A stretch of DNA of 64,000 nucleotides from Gloeobacter kilaueensis JS1 (GTDB lineage: Bacteria > Cyanobacteriota > Cyanobacteriia > Gloeobacterales > Gloeobacteraceae), in NCBI RefSeq assembly GCF_000484535.1, contig NC_022600.1, positions 3,720,001-3,784,000 on the forward strand. Reading direction: 5' to 3'. This document shows, piece by piece, positions 17,923 through 26,507 of the stretch (the first letter of the stretch is position 1; every line of letters begins with the position of its first letter). The position numbers and the translations under genes were made by a program. The notes under the pieces were generated by a model. The model saw only the letters and a program-made list of their open reading frames with translations, did not search any database and had not been told where the DNA came from.

Positions 17923-19503
17923 ATGTCCCGCTGCATGTTGCCCCGCCGTGAATTTCTCTGGCTCCTGGCTGCCTCCGGGGCGGTGCTGGCTCCGGAGCGG
18001 TTGCGGGCAGCTGAGATTGCCCAGCCCCTGGTAGCCGATCGCCAGAAAGTGAAGGAGCTGTGCGAAGCGGCCCTCAAGGCCGCCCGCACCGCTGGAGCAG
18101 ATTTTGCCGATATTCGGCTGATGCGCAACCGGCAGCAGATCCTCTTTGCCCGCAACGATCGGCTCGCCCAACTGGTCGATACCGAGTCCTACGGCTTTGG
18201 TATCCGCTGTCTGTACCGGGGGGCATGGGGGTTTGCGTCGTCGAGCATCGTCACTCCGGCTTCGGCCATCGCCACGGCAAAGCGCGCCGTCGAGATCGCC
18301 AAAGCGAGTGCCCTCGCCGTGCGCCAACCGGTCAAGCTCGCCCCCGAACCGCCACACCGGGGCGAGTACGTCAGCCCACGCACCACCAATAGCTTCGATA
18401 TTCCCATTGCTCAAAAAACCGACCTGCTGCTTACGAGCACCGAGCGGATGCGCAAGGTGCAGGAGGTAAAAGTAGCGACGGGCTTTCTCTACTTTCTGGG
18501 GATGGACAAGTACTTTGCTTCGAGCGACGGCTCGTTTATCCACATCGACAGCCTGATCTCCAACGGCAGTATCAACGCCCAGGCCGCCGGCAACGGCGAC
18601 CAGCAATCGCGCGGCTACGAAATTTCGGCCCTGCAGGCCGGTTGGGAGCACATCTTAAAAGGGGATCTCGTCGGTAACGCCGATCGGGTGGCAAACGAAG
18701 CGCGGCTCAAGCTCACCGCCGCCGAGGCTCCCACCGGTAAGCGGGATCTGATTCTCGACGGCGAGCACCTGCACCTCACCATCCACGAGAGCATCGGCCA
18801 CGCCACCGAACTGGACCGGGCGCTGGGCTACGAGGCGGACTATGCCGGTACCACCTTTGCCACGCCGGACAAGCTGGGCAAGCTCAAGTACGGCTCGCGC
18901 CACGTCAACGTCGTCGCCGACAACACCCTGCCGGGCGGGCTCGCCTCTATGGGTTACGACGACGAAGGGGTGGCAGCCCAGAAGTGGGACATTATTCGTG
19001 AAGGCGTGCTCATGGGCTACTCCTCTAACCGCGAGGTGGCTCCCCAGATCGGTGAGAGCCGGTCCCACGGCTCCTGCCGCTGCGATTCCTGGGAGCACAT
19101 CCCGATCGTGCGCATCGCCAACGTCGGCATGGACCCGAACGCCGGGAGCGGCTCGCCGGAGGATCTGATCGCCGACACCCGCGACGGCATCTTGATCGAG
19201 GGCACCGGCACCTGGTCTATTGACCAGACCCGGCTCAACTTTCAATTTGGCGGCGACCTGTTCTACCGCATCCGCAACGGCAAAAAAGCGGAGATGCTCA
19301 AGGATGTCGTCTACCGGGGGATCACCCCCGAATTTTGGGGAGCCTGCGACGGCGTGTGCGGCAAGGAGCACTGGCGGCCCTGGGGGGTACTCACCTGCGG
19401 CAAGGGCCAGCCCGGCCAGGCAGGCCGGATGACCCACGGAGCGGCCCCCGCCCGCTTCCGGCAGATCGATGTTGGCTCCGGCAACCAGGCACAGGAGAAG
19501 TGA
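17923..19503 (+). CDS. tldD: TldD-family metalloprotease with a twin-arginine signal (526 aa)
   Basis: TldD and its partner TldE/PmbA form a heterodimeric zinc protease that cuts unfolded peptides. The zinc motif HESIGH is at about residues 288-293 with the downstream Cys-containing region typical of TldD (GSCRCDSWEHIP). Unusually, the N-terminus reads PRREFLWLLAASGAVLAPERLRAA, a Tat export signal, whereas most TldD proteins are cytoplasmic. The ATG at 17923 has a GCAGG ribosome site; a GTG two codons earlier is also possible. The stop overlaps the pmbA start (TGATG). Confidence 0.88.
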   Translation: MSRCMLPRREFLWLLAASGAVLAPERLRAAEIAQPLVADRQKVKELCEAALKAARTAGADFADIRLMRNRQQILFARNDRLAQLVDTESYGFGIRCLYRGAWGFASSSIVTPASAIATAKRAVEIAKASALAVRQPVKLAPEPPHRGEYVSPRTTNSFDIPIAQKTDLLLTSTERMRKVQEVKVATGFLYFLGMDKYFASSDGSFIHIDSLISNGSINAQAAGNGDQQSRGYEISALQAGWEHILKGDLVGNADRVANEARLKLTAAEAPTGKRDLILDGEHLHLTIHESIGHATELDRALGYEADYAGTTFATPDKLGKLKYGSRHVNVVADNTLPGGLASMGYDDEGVAAQKWDIIREGVLMGYSSNREVAPQIGESRSHGSCRCDSWEHIPIVRIANVGMDPNAGSGSPEDLIADTRDGILIEGTGTWSIDQTRLNFQFGGDLFYRIRNGKKAEMLKDVVYRGITPEFWGACDGVCGKEHWRPWGVLTCGKGQPGQAGRMTHGAAPARFRQIDVGSGNQAQEK

Positions 19504-20810
19504 TGGCAACTCTCAGTGAATCCCAGGCCCGCAAGGTAGTGGCGAGCGTTCTCAAGTACACCACCGCCAAAGACGTGCTTGTCAGCCTCGACGCCCATAC
19601 CAGTGCAGTGACGCGCTTTGCCAACAACGCGATCACCCAGAACACCCTCGACGAGGGCAACTTGCTGGAGGTGCGGGTCGCCTTCGACGAGCGGCACGCC
19701 ACCTCGACGATCAGTTCCTTCGACGAAGAGGCGATCAAAGCCGCCGTTGGGCGGGCGGAGGCTCTGGCGCGGGTAGCGCCGCCGGACCCCGAACATCTGC
19801 CGCCCCTGCCGCCTCAGCAGTATCTTGCCGTCGAAGCCTACGATCCGGCTACGGCGAAACTGGACGCGGCGGGCCGGGCCAGACAGGTGCTCACGATCAC
19901 ACAGGCCGCCACCAAAAAAAATTACCGGGCGGCGGGTACTGTCGAGACCGGTGAGACGATCGCGGTGGTCGCCAATTCGGCTGGCCTGTTCGGCTACCAC
20001 CGGCGCACCGATGTCCAGGTAGGCTGCACCGTGCAGGGGGCCGATTCTTCGGGCTGGGCGCGGGATACCGCCTCGCAAATTGCCCTCATCGATCCGGCGA
20101 GCCTGGTGGGCGATGCGATAAGCCAGGTGCAGAAGGGGGCCAGCCCGGTAGCCATGGGTCCGGGCAAGTACACGGTGATCCTCGCTCCCGCCGCCGTCGG
20201 CACCCTGCTTACCCACCTGCTCTTTCAGCTCGACGCCCGCGAGACCCTGGACGGGGTGACGTTTCTCTCGGGCAAAATGGGTCAGAAACTGGTGGGCGAC
20301 AACATCACGCTCTACTCCGACCCGACCAACTCGCGCCTGCCTACCCGGCCTTTTGCCTCCGATGGGCTCGCCCAGCCTAAACTGAACTGGATCGACAAAG
20401 GGGCCTTTACCGGCCTGCGCTGGGACCGCTTCACCGCCCAGAAGAACAACCGCTCCCCGGTGCCTTTTCCGGATGGCTTGTTGATGCAGGGCAGCGATAA
20501 AGCGATTGCAGATCTGATCGCTTCTGTCGATCGCGGCATCTTCGTCACCCACGTCTGGTACGTGCGCGATGTCAAAGCCGACGAAACGATCGTTACCGGT
20601 CTCACCCGCGACGGTACGTTTTTAATCGAAGACGGCAAAATCGCACGGGGCGTCAAAACCCTGCGCTTCAACGAGAGCATCCTTGAGATGTTAAGTAAGA
20701 CCCTCGATTTGAGCCGTCCCCAAGCCTGTGCCGACACCGAACTGAACCCGAGTCTGCTACCGGCAATCAAGGTGGCAGACTTTAACTTCGTCAGCGGCAG
20801 CCCGAACTGA
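19503..20810 (+). CDS. pmbA: PmbA/TldE-family partner subunit (435 aa)
   Basis: Second subunit of the TldD/TldE-type protease; this subunit lacks the HExxxH zinc site, as expected. The sequence shares the family fold: an N-terminal helical domain with RFANNAITQNTLDEGN, a central GLFGYHRRTDVQV strand, DPASLVGDAI, then the C-terminal core KGAFTGLRWDRFTAQKN and GIFVTHVWYVRDVKADETIVTGL. It starts at an ATG overlapping the tldD stop by one base, so the two subunits are translated together. No signal peptide is present, in contrast to its partner. A weak hairpin follows the stop. Confidence 0.85.
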   Translation: MATLSESQARKVVASVLKYTTAKDVLVSLDAHTSAVTRFANNAITQNTLDEGNLLEVRVAFDERHATSTISSFDEEAIKAAVGRAEALARVAPPDPEHLPPLPPQQYLAVEAYDPATAKLDAAGRARQVLTITQAATKKNYRAAGTVETGETIAVVANSAGLFGYHRRTDVQVGCTVQGADSSGWARDTASQIALIDPASLVGDAISQVQKGASPVAMGPGKYTVILAPAAVGTLLTHLLFQLDARETLDGVTFLSGKMGQKLVGDNITLYSDPTNSRLPTRPFASDGLAQPKLNWIDKGAFTGLRWDRFTAQKNNRSPVPFPDGLLMQGSDKAIADLIASVDRGIFVTHVWYVRDVKADETIVTGLTRDGTFLIEDGKIARGVKTLRFNESILEMLSKTLDLSRPQACADTELNPSLLPAIKVADFNFVSGSPN

Positions 20811-20820
20811 AGGTCAGAAT

Positions 20821-20837
20821 GGTTTTTATTGAAAACC
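20821..20837. terminator. weak hairpin between pmbA and tRNA-Val
   Basis: GGTTTT-TATTG-AAAACC can form a 6-bp stem ten bases past the pmbA stop and four bases before the 3-prime end of the convergent tRNA gene. The stem is AT-rich and there is no long T run, so its role as a two-way terminator is tentative. Confidence 0.3.
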
Positions 20838-20841
20838 TGGA

Positions 20842-20914
20842 TGGGCGTAACTGGATTCGAACCAGTGACTTCGACCGTGTGAAGATCGCACTCTAGCCGC
20901 TGAGTTATACGCCC
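20842..20914 (-). tRNA. tRNA-Val (anticodon CAC)
   Basis: The reverse strand folds as a standard 73-base cloverleaf: acceptor GGGCGTA/TACGCCC, D stem ACTC/GAGT, anticodon stem CGATC/GGTCG with loop TTCACAC (CAC at 34-36, reading GUG), and T arm ACTGG-TTCGAAT-CCAGT. The discriminator base is A. The 3-prime CCA is not encoded. It lies between pmbA and the fructosamine-kinase-like gene. Confidence 0.93.
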
Positions 20915-20950
20915 GCGAAGCTTTATGTTAGGCCACGGGCAGCTGTGGCG

Positions 20951-21808
20951 TCAATCGAGCAAGGTGCGGATCATCCGGTTGGCCTGCTGGGCGTAGCTGC
21001 CGCCGAACAGGTTGTAGTGGTTGAGGACGTGGTAGAGGTTGTAGAGAATTTTGCGCCGCTCGTAGCCCGGCTCCAGGGGCCAGGCCCGCCGGTAGCCCTG
21101 ATAAAAAGCGTCCCCAAAGCCGCCAAATAATTCGCTCATCGCCAGGTCGGTCTCCCGATCGCCGTAATACGTCGCCGGATCGAAGAGGACCGGTTCGCCT
21201 GCCGTCGTAAAATCGGCGTTCCCGGACCACAGATCGCCGTGCAACAGCGACGGCACCGGGGTGTGCTCTCCCAGAATCTCCGGCAGCCGCTCGATAAGTA
21301 AGCGGGCAGGCCGCTCCTCGATTGCACCGCCCTGCGCGAGGGCAAGCTGGTGGCCCAGGCGATGGCGACCAAAAAATACCGCCCACTCCGCTGTCCACCC
21401 ATTGGGCTGGGGAGTGGAGCCGATCGTGTTGTCGCGCTCGAAGCCAAAGCCGTGGGGGCTCGTTATCCGGTGCAGTTGGGCCAGTTGCTCGCCCATCTGC
21501 TCCCAACGGCCCCGCCCCCCCAGAGGCAGCCATTCGAGCACCAAAAAAGCGAAGCGATCGACTGTGCCGGTGCAGATTGGCGCAGGGACACGAATAGTAG
21601 CGGTGCGCTCAAGAACACCCAGCGCCTCCGCCTCCGCCTCGAACATCGCCAGGCTCCCGAGGGCGTTGAGCTTGACGAAGTAGCGCTGGCCCTGTCCTGA
21701 GAGGGTGCAGGTTTGATTGATACTGCCGCCCCCCACCGCCGTGCGGCTTTCGACACAAAAAGCCTCGCCGGTGGCAGCGGCAATCCAGCTAGCGATGGTC
21801 GTCCACAT
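20951..21808 (-). CDS. fructosamine-kinase-like protein (285 aa)
   Basis: Fructosamine/ketosamine 3-kinase family, which phosphorylates sugars attached to protein amino groups so that they fall off. Diagnostic blocks are GGGSINQTCTL near the nucleotide loop, FVKLN with the ATP-binding Lys, the catalytic LLHGDLWSGN and the metal-binding FDPATYYGDRETDLAMSELF. The length is normal. The ATG at 21808 overlaps the preceding phosphatase gene by 20 bases; an ATG six codons upstream is possible. The pairing with a low-molecular-weight phosphatase suggests a joint protein-repair role. Confidence 0.88.
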   Translation of the reverse strand: MWTTIASWIAAATGEAFCVESRTAVGGGSINQTCTLSGQGQRYFVKLNALGSLAMFEAEAEALGVLERTATIRVPAPICTGTVDRFAFLVLEWLPLGGRGRWEQMGEQLAQLHRITSPHGFGFERDNTIGSTPQPNGWTAEWAVFFGRHRLGHQLALAQGGAIEERPARLLIERLPEILGEHTPVPSLLHGDLWSGNADFTTAGEPVLFDPATYYGDRETDLAMSELFGGFGDAFYQGYRRAWPLEPGYERRKILYNLYHVLNHYNLFGGSYAQQANRMIRTLLD

Positions 21809-22277
21809 GGCCGGCACCGATCGCATCGAGCAGGCCCGAGCACGCGTCGTTCAACAGATCGAGGACGCGCTCGAAACCGGCCTCCCCGCCGTAGTAAGGG
21901 TCGGGCACCTCGCGGACAGTGTGGGAGCGGCAGTAATCGCACAATAGCCGGACTTTGGAGCGATGGCGGCCAGTCGGATCGAGGTCGAGAACGTCCTCGT
22001 AGTTGGCCCGGTCCATGACGAGAATTCGATCGAAGCGCTCGAAGTCGCCGGGGGTGAACTGGCGGGCGATGCTGGTGAGGGCGATGCCCCGGCGCTGGGC
22101 AGCGGCGCGCATCCGCCGGTCCGCCGGCTCACCGGCGTGGTAGCCGATTGTGCCTGCCGAATCGCAGACGATCCGGCCTGTCAGGCCCGCTTCGTCGATG
22201 AGTCGGTTCATGATCCCCTCGGCGGCGGGAGAGCGGCAGATATTTCCCATGCAAACGAAGAGAATGTTTTCGCTCAC
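21789..22277 (-). CDS. low-molecular-weight protein-tyrosine-phosphatase family (162 aa)
   Basis: The active-site loop FVCMGNICRSP (Cys-x5-Arg) is at residues 7-17 and the general-acid loop VPDPYYGG at about 125. The length fits the family. Such enzymes remove phosphate from phosphotyrosine, and one subgroup instead hydrolyses sugar-amine 5-phosphates on glycated proteins. The overlap with the fructosamine-kinase-like gene favours the second activity here. Cytoplasmic; no signal peptide. Confidence 0.9.
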   Translation of the reverse strand: MSENILFVCMGNICRSPAAEGIMNRLIDEAGLTGRIVCDSAGTIGYHAGEPADRRMRAAAQRRGIALTSIARQFTPGDFERFDRILVMDRANYEDVLDLDPTGRHRSKVRLLCDYCRSHTVREVPDPYYGGEAGFERVLDLLNDACSGLLDAIGAGHVDDHR

Positions 22278-22309
22278 GGGTCGTTCCCGGACGGTGGAGC
22301 TATCCTACC

Positions 22310-23680
22310 CTAGCTGCCCAAAAGCAGCAGGACGAGAAAGGTCGAGCTGTTCCAGAGGGCGTGGAGGAGAATGCACGGGGCGAGGGAACGGGTGTGGTGG
22401 TAGAGGGTACCCAGTACCACCCCCAGGGCAAATAGCGGAAAAAATTCGACGGCGCTGAAGTGGGCGATGCCAAAAAGGGCCGCTGAGGCAACGATCGCCG
22501 CCGGGGCTCCGAGGCGGCTGGCGAGGGAAGGGAATACGAAGCCGCGAAAGAACGTCTCCTCAAAAAGGGGTGCTGCGACCGCGATGCTGACCAGCAGCAG
22601 GAGCTGTACCAGCCAGCTGGCCGAACCTTCGATGCCGCTTAAAAGTGAATTGCCACCGCCACCTTCACCAAAAAGTCGCTGGGCGAGCAGGGAGGTGACG
22701 AACACCAGCGGCACCGCCGCAAGCCAGCCGCCGACTCCCCAGCGCCACCAGCCGGGCACGAGGCTGTAGTTAAATAACTTGCGGCTGTTGGGGTACGGCT
22801 GCCAGACCAGTAGCGCCAGCAGCGCCAAACCCGAACCGGCGATGAGCCCGTAGGCAAAGAGGGTAAAGAGCGCCTGGGCAAGCGGGCCCGCCTGCTCCAG
22901 CCGCTCGCCGCCGATGAAGCTTGCTGCCAGTAGTCCAGAGCTAAAGAAGGCAGCGAACCAGTAGATCACCACCTCCCAGAGTGTGCCCGGCCCCCAGGGC
23001 ACCTGCCAGTCGGGCGGATCGGCCTGACGGGTGCGCCAGAAGACCCAGAGAGCCAGCACGATCAGACCTGCCAGTAGTCCGACCAGTGGCACGACGTTGA
23101 GCAGGCCGAGCTTGATGAGGGTGCCACGCGCCTCGGTCCGCGAGCGCACCTCCAGTTCGCGCAGGGCGTCGGTGCGCTGCTGGAGCTTATACAGGCGGGA
23201 GAGGGCAGCGCTGCGGTACCAGCCTTCGAGGCGGCCCGCCAGCACGCTCTGGGCATCGGCAGCGAGAATCGGCGGCATCTGCCAGAGCTGAGAGAGCACC
23301 TCGGCGGTGAGCCTTAAAGGCGAACGAGCAGCGATCCGGCTCCAGGTGGCTCGCGCTTCGGCAGGTTTGTTCTGGGCCGCCTGCAGCAAACCGAGTTTGA
23401 GCAGCCGGTCGGGTTGGGTCGCCGGATCGAGGCGGGCCTGCTCGTAGGCCTGCACAGATTCTTGCAGGAGCTGCTTGCTGTCGATCCCTTCCAGCGTCTG
23501 CTTTAAGTCTGGATCGGCTTTGAGGGTAAGCAGCTGCAACTGTAGATCGGTGCTGTCGAGGGCCAGTTGGGCGCGCGGCTGGGGTTCTTTGATCGTCTGG
23601 ATAAAGCGGGTGACGCCCAGGAGCAGAACCAGGGCCGTCGTAGCAATCAGCAGCGCTCGGCGAAACACATCGCTTGTCAA
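22310..23680 (-). CDS. CPBP-family intramembrane protease with long N-terminal region (456 aa)
   Basis: The C-terminal 190 residues are a CAAX protease/bacteriocin-processing (ABI) domain with the three catalytic motifs: EETFFRGF, FGIAHFSA and HALWNSS. About nine membrane segments are visible. An N-terminal membrane anchor is followed by about 170 mostly helical residues that resemble short tetratricopeptide-like repeats. The TTG at 23680 was chosen because a GGAGGG ribosome site lies 8 bases ahead; the frame is open to 23755 but that leader lacks a site. Substrate unknown. Divergent from the HAD gene. Confidence 0.8.
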   Translation of the reverse strand: MTSDVFRRALLIATTALVLLLGVTRFIQTIKEPQPRAQLALDSTDLQLQLLTLKADPDLKQTLEGIDSKQLLQESVQAYEQARLDPATQPDRLLKLGLLQAAQNKPAEARATWSRIAARSPLRLTAEVLSQLWQMPPILAADAQSVLAGRLEGWYRSAALSRLYKLQQRTDALRELEVRSRTEARGTLIKLGLLNVVPLVGLLAGLIVLALWVFWRTRQADPPDWQVPWGPGTLWEVVIYWFAAFFSSGLLAASFIGGERLEQAGPLAQALFTLFAYGLIAGSGLALLALLVWQPYPNSRKLFNYSLVPGWWRWGVGGWLAAVPLVFVTSLLAQRLFGEGGGGNSLLSGIEGSASWLVQLLLLVSIAVAAPLFEETFFRGFVFPSLASRLGAPAAIVASAALFGIAHFSAVEFFPLFALGVVLGTLYHHTRSLAPCILLHALWNSSTFLVLLLLGS

Positions 23681-23772
23681 AATCGGCTCCCTCCAGCATC
23701 GGCGAGGTTGGGCCGTCCGGCAACTTTCTATGGGACTGATACGATCGAGGCGCAACGCACGCCGGAGCGGTG

Positions 23773-24459
23773 ATGGCCCTGCGGGCTATTCTGTTTGACT
23801 TCAACGGGGTACTGGTCGCCGACGAGCCCCTGCACCGGCAGCTTCTCCAGCAGGTGCTCAAGGCCACCTTTGGACTGGAGGTGGACCGGGCGGACTACCA
23901 GCAGCTCTGCCTGGGCCGCAGCGATTTTGAGGCGCTGCGCGCCGTGCTGCAGGCGCGGGGCCGGGCCGTGTCTCCCCAGGCGATCGAAGCGCTCGTGCGC
24001 CAGAAAGAAGCACTCTATCGGCAGAGCGCCGATCCCAAAAAGCTGCTGATTGCCGGTGTCGCGGATCTGCTCGATCGAGCGAGCGCCTCGGGTCTGCGGC
24101 TGGCCATCGTCTCGGGGGCGGGGCGGGCTGAGATCGAGTGGATTTTGAATCTGACCGGGCTGGCGGGCCGCTTCGCTGCGGTTGTTGCGGCTGAAGACAC
24201 TGGCCGGGGCAAGCCCGACCCCGGAGGGTACCACCTCGCCCTGGAGCGCCTCGCCGTCCGGGCAGAAGAAGCCCTCGCCGTCGAGGACAGCTTTTTGGGG
24301 ATCGAGGCGGCGCGGCGGGCGGGTTTGAGAGTGATTGCCCTCACCACCAGCGTGCCGATGCACCTGCTGCAGCGCCGCGCCGATTGGGTTCTAGACCGCT
24401 ACGACGATCTGGATCTCGCCCGGATCGAATCCTGCCACCGGCCCCAGAGAGCCGGGTAA
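23773..24459 (+). CDS. HAD-superfamily phosphatase (228 aa)
   Basis: The beta-phosphoglucomutase-like subgroup is indicated by motif I FDFNGVLVADEPLH, motif II IVSGAGRAE, motif III GKPDPGGYHLAL with the catalytic Lys, and motif IV VEDSFLGIEAA. The helical cap lies at residues 18-85. The second Asp of the usual DxD in motif I is Asn here, which would alter acid-base catalysis. The start is the ATG at 23773 directly after a GTG. Substrate not predictable. Confidence 0.85.
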   Translation: MALRAILFDFNGVLVADEPLHRQLLQQVLKATFGLEVDRADYQQLCLGRSDFEALRAVLQARGRAVSPQAIEALVRQKEALYRQSADPKKLLIAGVADLLDRASASGLRLAIVSGAGRAEIEWILNLTGLAGRFAAVVAAEDTGRGKPDPGGYHLALERLAVRAEEALAVEDSFLGIEAARRAGLRVIALTTSVPMHLLQRRADWVLDRYDDLDLARIESCHRPQRAG

Positions 24460-24495
24460 TTCGCCTACAATAGAGTGTTTGCATTCGGAAAGATC

Positions 24496-24780
24496 ATGTA
24501 CACAATCGAGCTGATTCTGCGCGGCAATCCGGTCGCCCTCGCCGTGCAGCGCAAGGACCAGATCGCCGCTGGCCAGCTTTATACCCAGGTGCGCGATGCG
24601 ATCGGTGCGACCACCCCCAGGGTGATCGAGCTGACCTGCGACAAGTTGACCGACAAAAAAGTGGCGGTGATGAGTTCCGACATCGTCGCCGTCCAGCTCA
24701 ACGCTGCCAAATCCGGCGGCGGTGCCCCGATCGGGGTGAGGGGCACGGGCTTTTTTGCTTCCTCCGACGAAGACGAGTAG
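24496..24780 (+). CDS. UPF0367 family cyanobacterial protein (94 aa)
   Basis: Short conserved protein confined largely to cyanobacteria and plastid relatives, function unknown. The family opening MYTIELILRGNPVALAVQRK and the core RVIELTCDKLTDKKVAVM..IVAVQ are present; the Gly/Ser/Asp-rich tail is variable. The ATG at 24496 gives the conserved N-terminus; a longer frame from 24475 would add seven residues. A good stem-loop terminator follows. Confidence 0.88.
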   Translation: MYTIELILRGNPVALAVQRKDQIAAGQLYTQVRDAIGATTPRVIELTCDKLTDKKVAVMSSDIVAVQLNAAKSGGGAPIGVRGTGFFASSDEDE

Positions 24781-24787
24781 CGCCTGT

Positions 24788-24824
24788 CCCGGCGGGGCCG
24801 CAAGGGCCTCTGCCGGGCTATTTT
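24788..24824 (+). terminator. rho-independent terminator after UPF0367
   Basis: CCCGGC pairs with GCCGGG around an inner GGCC/GGCC stem, followed by CTATTTTC. It begins 7 bases past the UPF0367 stop and separates that gene from zwf. Confidence 0.7.
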
Positions 24825-24940
24825 CAAATTGTTAATTTGTTCCGACGATTTTGCCTTGGCCACTCTTGCTGCCGCCTAGTCTAAAAAGAACCCGGCAGCG
24901 TTGCACCGATTTCTCGAACGCCAATATTTGGACCTGTGCT

Positions 24941-26479
24941 ATGACATCACAGCTTACCGGAGGATTGCTCGCCAATCCGCTGCGCGAGGGGCTACGGCTG
25001 GAGCGCACACCGAGGCCGAGCATTCTCACCATCTTTGGGGCGTCCGGCGATCTGACCGTCAGAAAGCTGATCCCGGCACTCTACGACCTCGCCCGCGATC
25101 GGCGTCTGCCCCCTGAATTTACGGTCGTCGCCTTTGCCCGCCGCCCCTACTCCCACGAGCAGTTTCGGGAAATGATGAAAGAAGGGGTAGCAAAGTATTC
25201 CCGCAGCAAGCTGGGCAACCTCTGGGAAAGTTTTTCCCAGGGCATCTATTACTTTCAAGGCGACCTTGAAAGCCTCGAAAGCTACAGGGAGCTGGCCGAA
25301 TTTTTAAGCAAGCTCGATAGTGAGCGGGGCACCCTCGGCAACCGCGCCTTTTATCTGGCTACCGCCCCAAGTTACTTTAAGCCAATCATCGAAAATCTCG
25401 GTACCGCCGGTCTTTCAGGCGATCCGCGCAATACCCGGATCGTAATCGAAAAGCCCTTTGGCCGCGACCTGGACTCGGCCCATTCCCTCAACAAAGTCGT
25501 CCAGAAGGTCTTTCAAGAAAAGCAGGTCTACCGCATCGACCACTACCTGGGCAAGGAGACGGTTCAAAACATTCTTGTCTTTCGCTTTGCCAACTCGATC
25601 TTCGAGCCGCTCTGGAACAACCGCTACATCGACCACGTACAGATCACGGTGGCTGAGACGGTAGGGGTCGAAAATCGCGCCCCCTACTACGACGAGGCGG
25701 GCGGGGCGATGCGCGATATGATTCAGAACCACCTGATGCAGCTTCTGGCCCTCACGGCGATGGAGCCGCCGGCGGCCTTTGAAGCCGACACCGTGCGCGA
25801 CGAAAAAGTCAAGGTGCTGCGCGCCACCCAGCTTGGCCGCAACGACCGGGGCCTGCTCGCGGTGAGAGCCCAGTATCGCAACGGCTGGATTGCCGGGGAA
25901 CCGGTGAGCGCCTACCGCGACGAGCCACGGGTGACACCGGGGATACAGACCGCCAGCTACATCGCCGCCCGCTTCATGATCAACAACTGGCGCTGGCATG
26001 GAGTGCCCTTTTATCTGCGCACCGGCAAGCGGCTTGCCAAGCGCGTCTCCGAGATCGCCCTGCAGTTTCGCGACGTGCCCCACCAGCTCTTTCCTGAGCG
26101 CAGCGCCGGCCAGGTCAGCCCAAATCTGCTCGTCCTGCGCATCCAGCCCGACGAGGGCATCTCGCTGCGCTTTGAAGCCAAGCGACCGGTGGCCGACATC
26201 GCGATGCGCTCGGTGAACATGGACTTTCACTATGGCAGCACCTTTGAAGTCGCCTCGCCCGAGGCTTACGAGCGACTGTTGCTCGATTGCTTATTGGGCG
26301 ATCAGACCCTCTTTACCCGCGCCGACGAAGTCGAGGCCGCCTGGCGGATCGTCACTCCCCTCATCGAGCAGTGGGAAAACCAGGCAAGCGACGACCTGCA
26401 GTACTACGACGCCGGTTCCTGGGGACCGAGTGCGGCGAGCAAGTTGATGGACACTGGCCGCCGCTGGCGGCGACTCTAG
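24941..26479 (+). CDS. zwf: glucose-6-phosphate 1-dehydrogenase (512 aa)
   Basis: First enzyme of the oxidative pentose phosphate route: glucose 6-phosphate plus NADP to 6-phosphogluconolactone. The dinucleotide motif [16 protein letters not shown] is at residues 29-44 and the active-site RIDHYLGKE near 197, followed by the EKPFGRDL element seen before it. Length is standard. The start at 24941 gives the usual N-terminus; the frame is open further upstream. First gene of a zwf-opcA-pgl cluster, with 28 bases to opcA. Confidence 0.97.
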   Translation: MTSQLTGGLLANPLREGLRLERTPRPSILTIFGASGDLTVRKLIPALYDLARDRRLPPEFTVVAFARRPYSHEQFREMMKEGVAKYSRSKLGNLWESFSQGIYYFQGDLESLESYRELAEFLSKLDSERGTLGNRAFYLATAPSYFKPIIENLGTAGLSGDPRNTRIVIEKPFGRDLDSAHSLNKVVQKVFQEKQVYRIDHYLGKETVQNILVFRFANSIFEPLWNNRYIDHVQITVAETVGVENRAPYYDEAGGAMRDMIQNHLMQLLALTAMEPPAAFEADTVRDEKVKVLRATQLGRNDRGLLAVRAQYRNGWIAGEPVSAYRDEPRVTPGIQTASYIAARFMINNWRWHGVPFYLRTGKRLAKRVSEIALQFRDVPHQLFPERSAGQVSPNLLVLRIQPDEGISLRFEAKRPVADIAMRSVNMDFHYGSTFEVASPEAYERLLLDCLLGDQTLFTRADEVEAAWRIVTPLIEQWENQASDDLQYYDAGSWGPSAASKLMDTGRRWRRL

Positions 26480-26507
26480 CGCTTTTACTGTGATTCTAGG
26501 AACTGTT

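Noticed and set aside
17745-18155. N-terminal extension of the S46 peptidase
   Set aside because: The extra residues lack conservation and run through the divergent promoter region and the start of tldD; the signal peptide fits the start at 17744.
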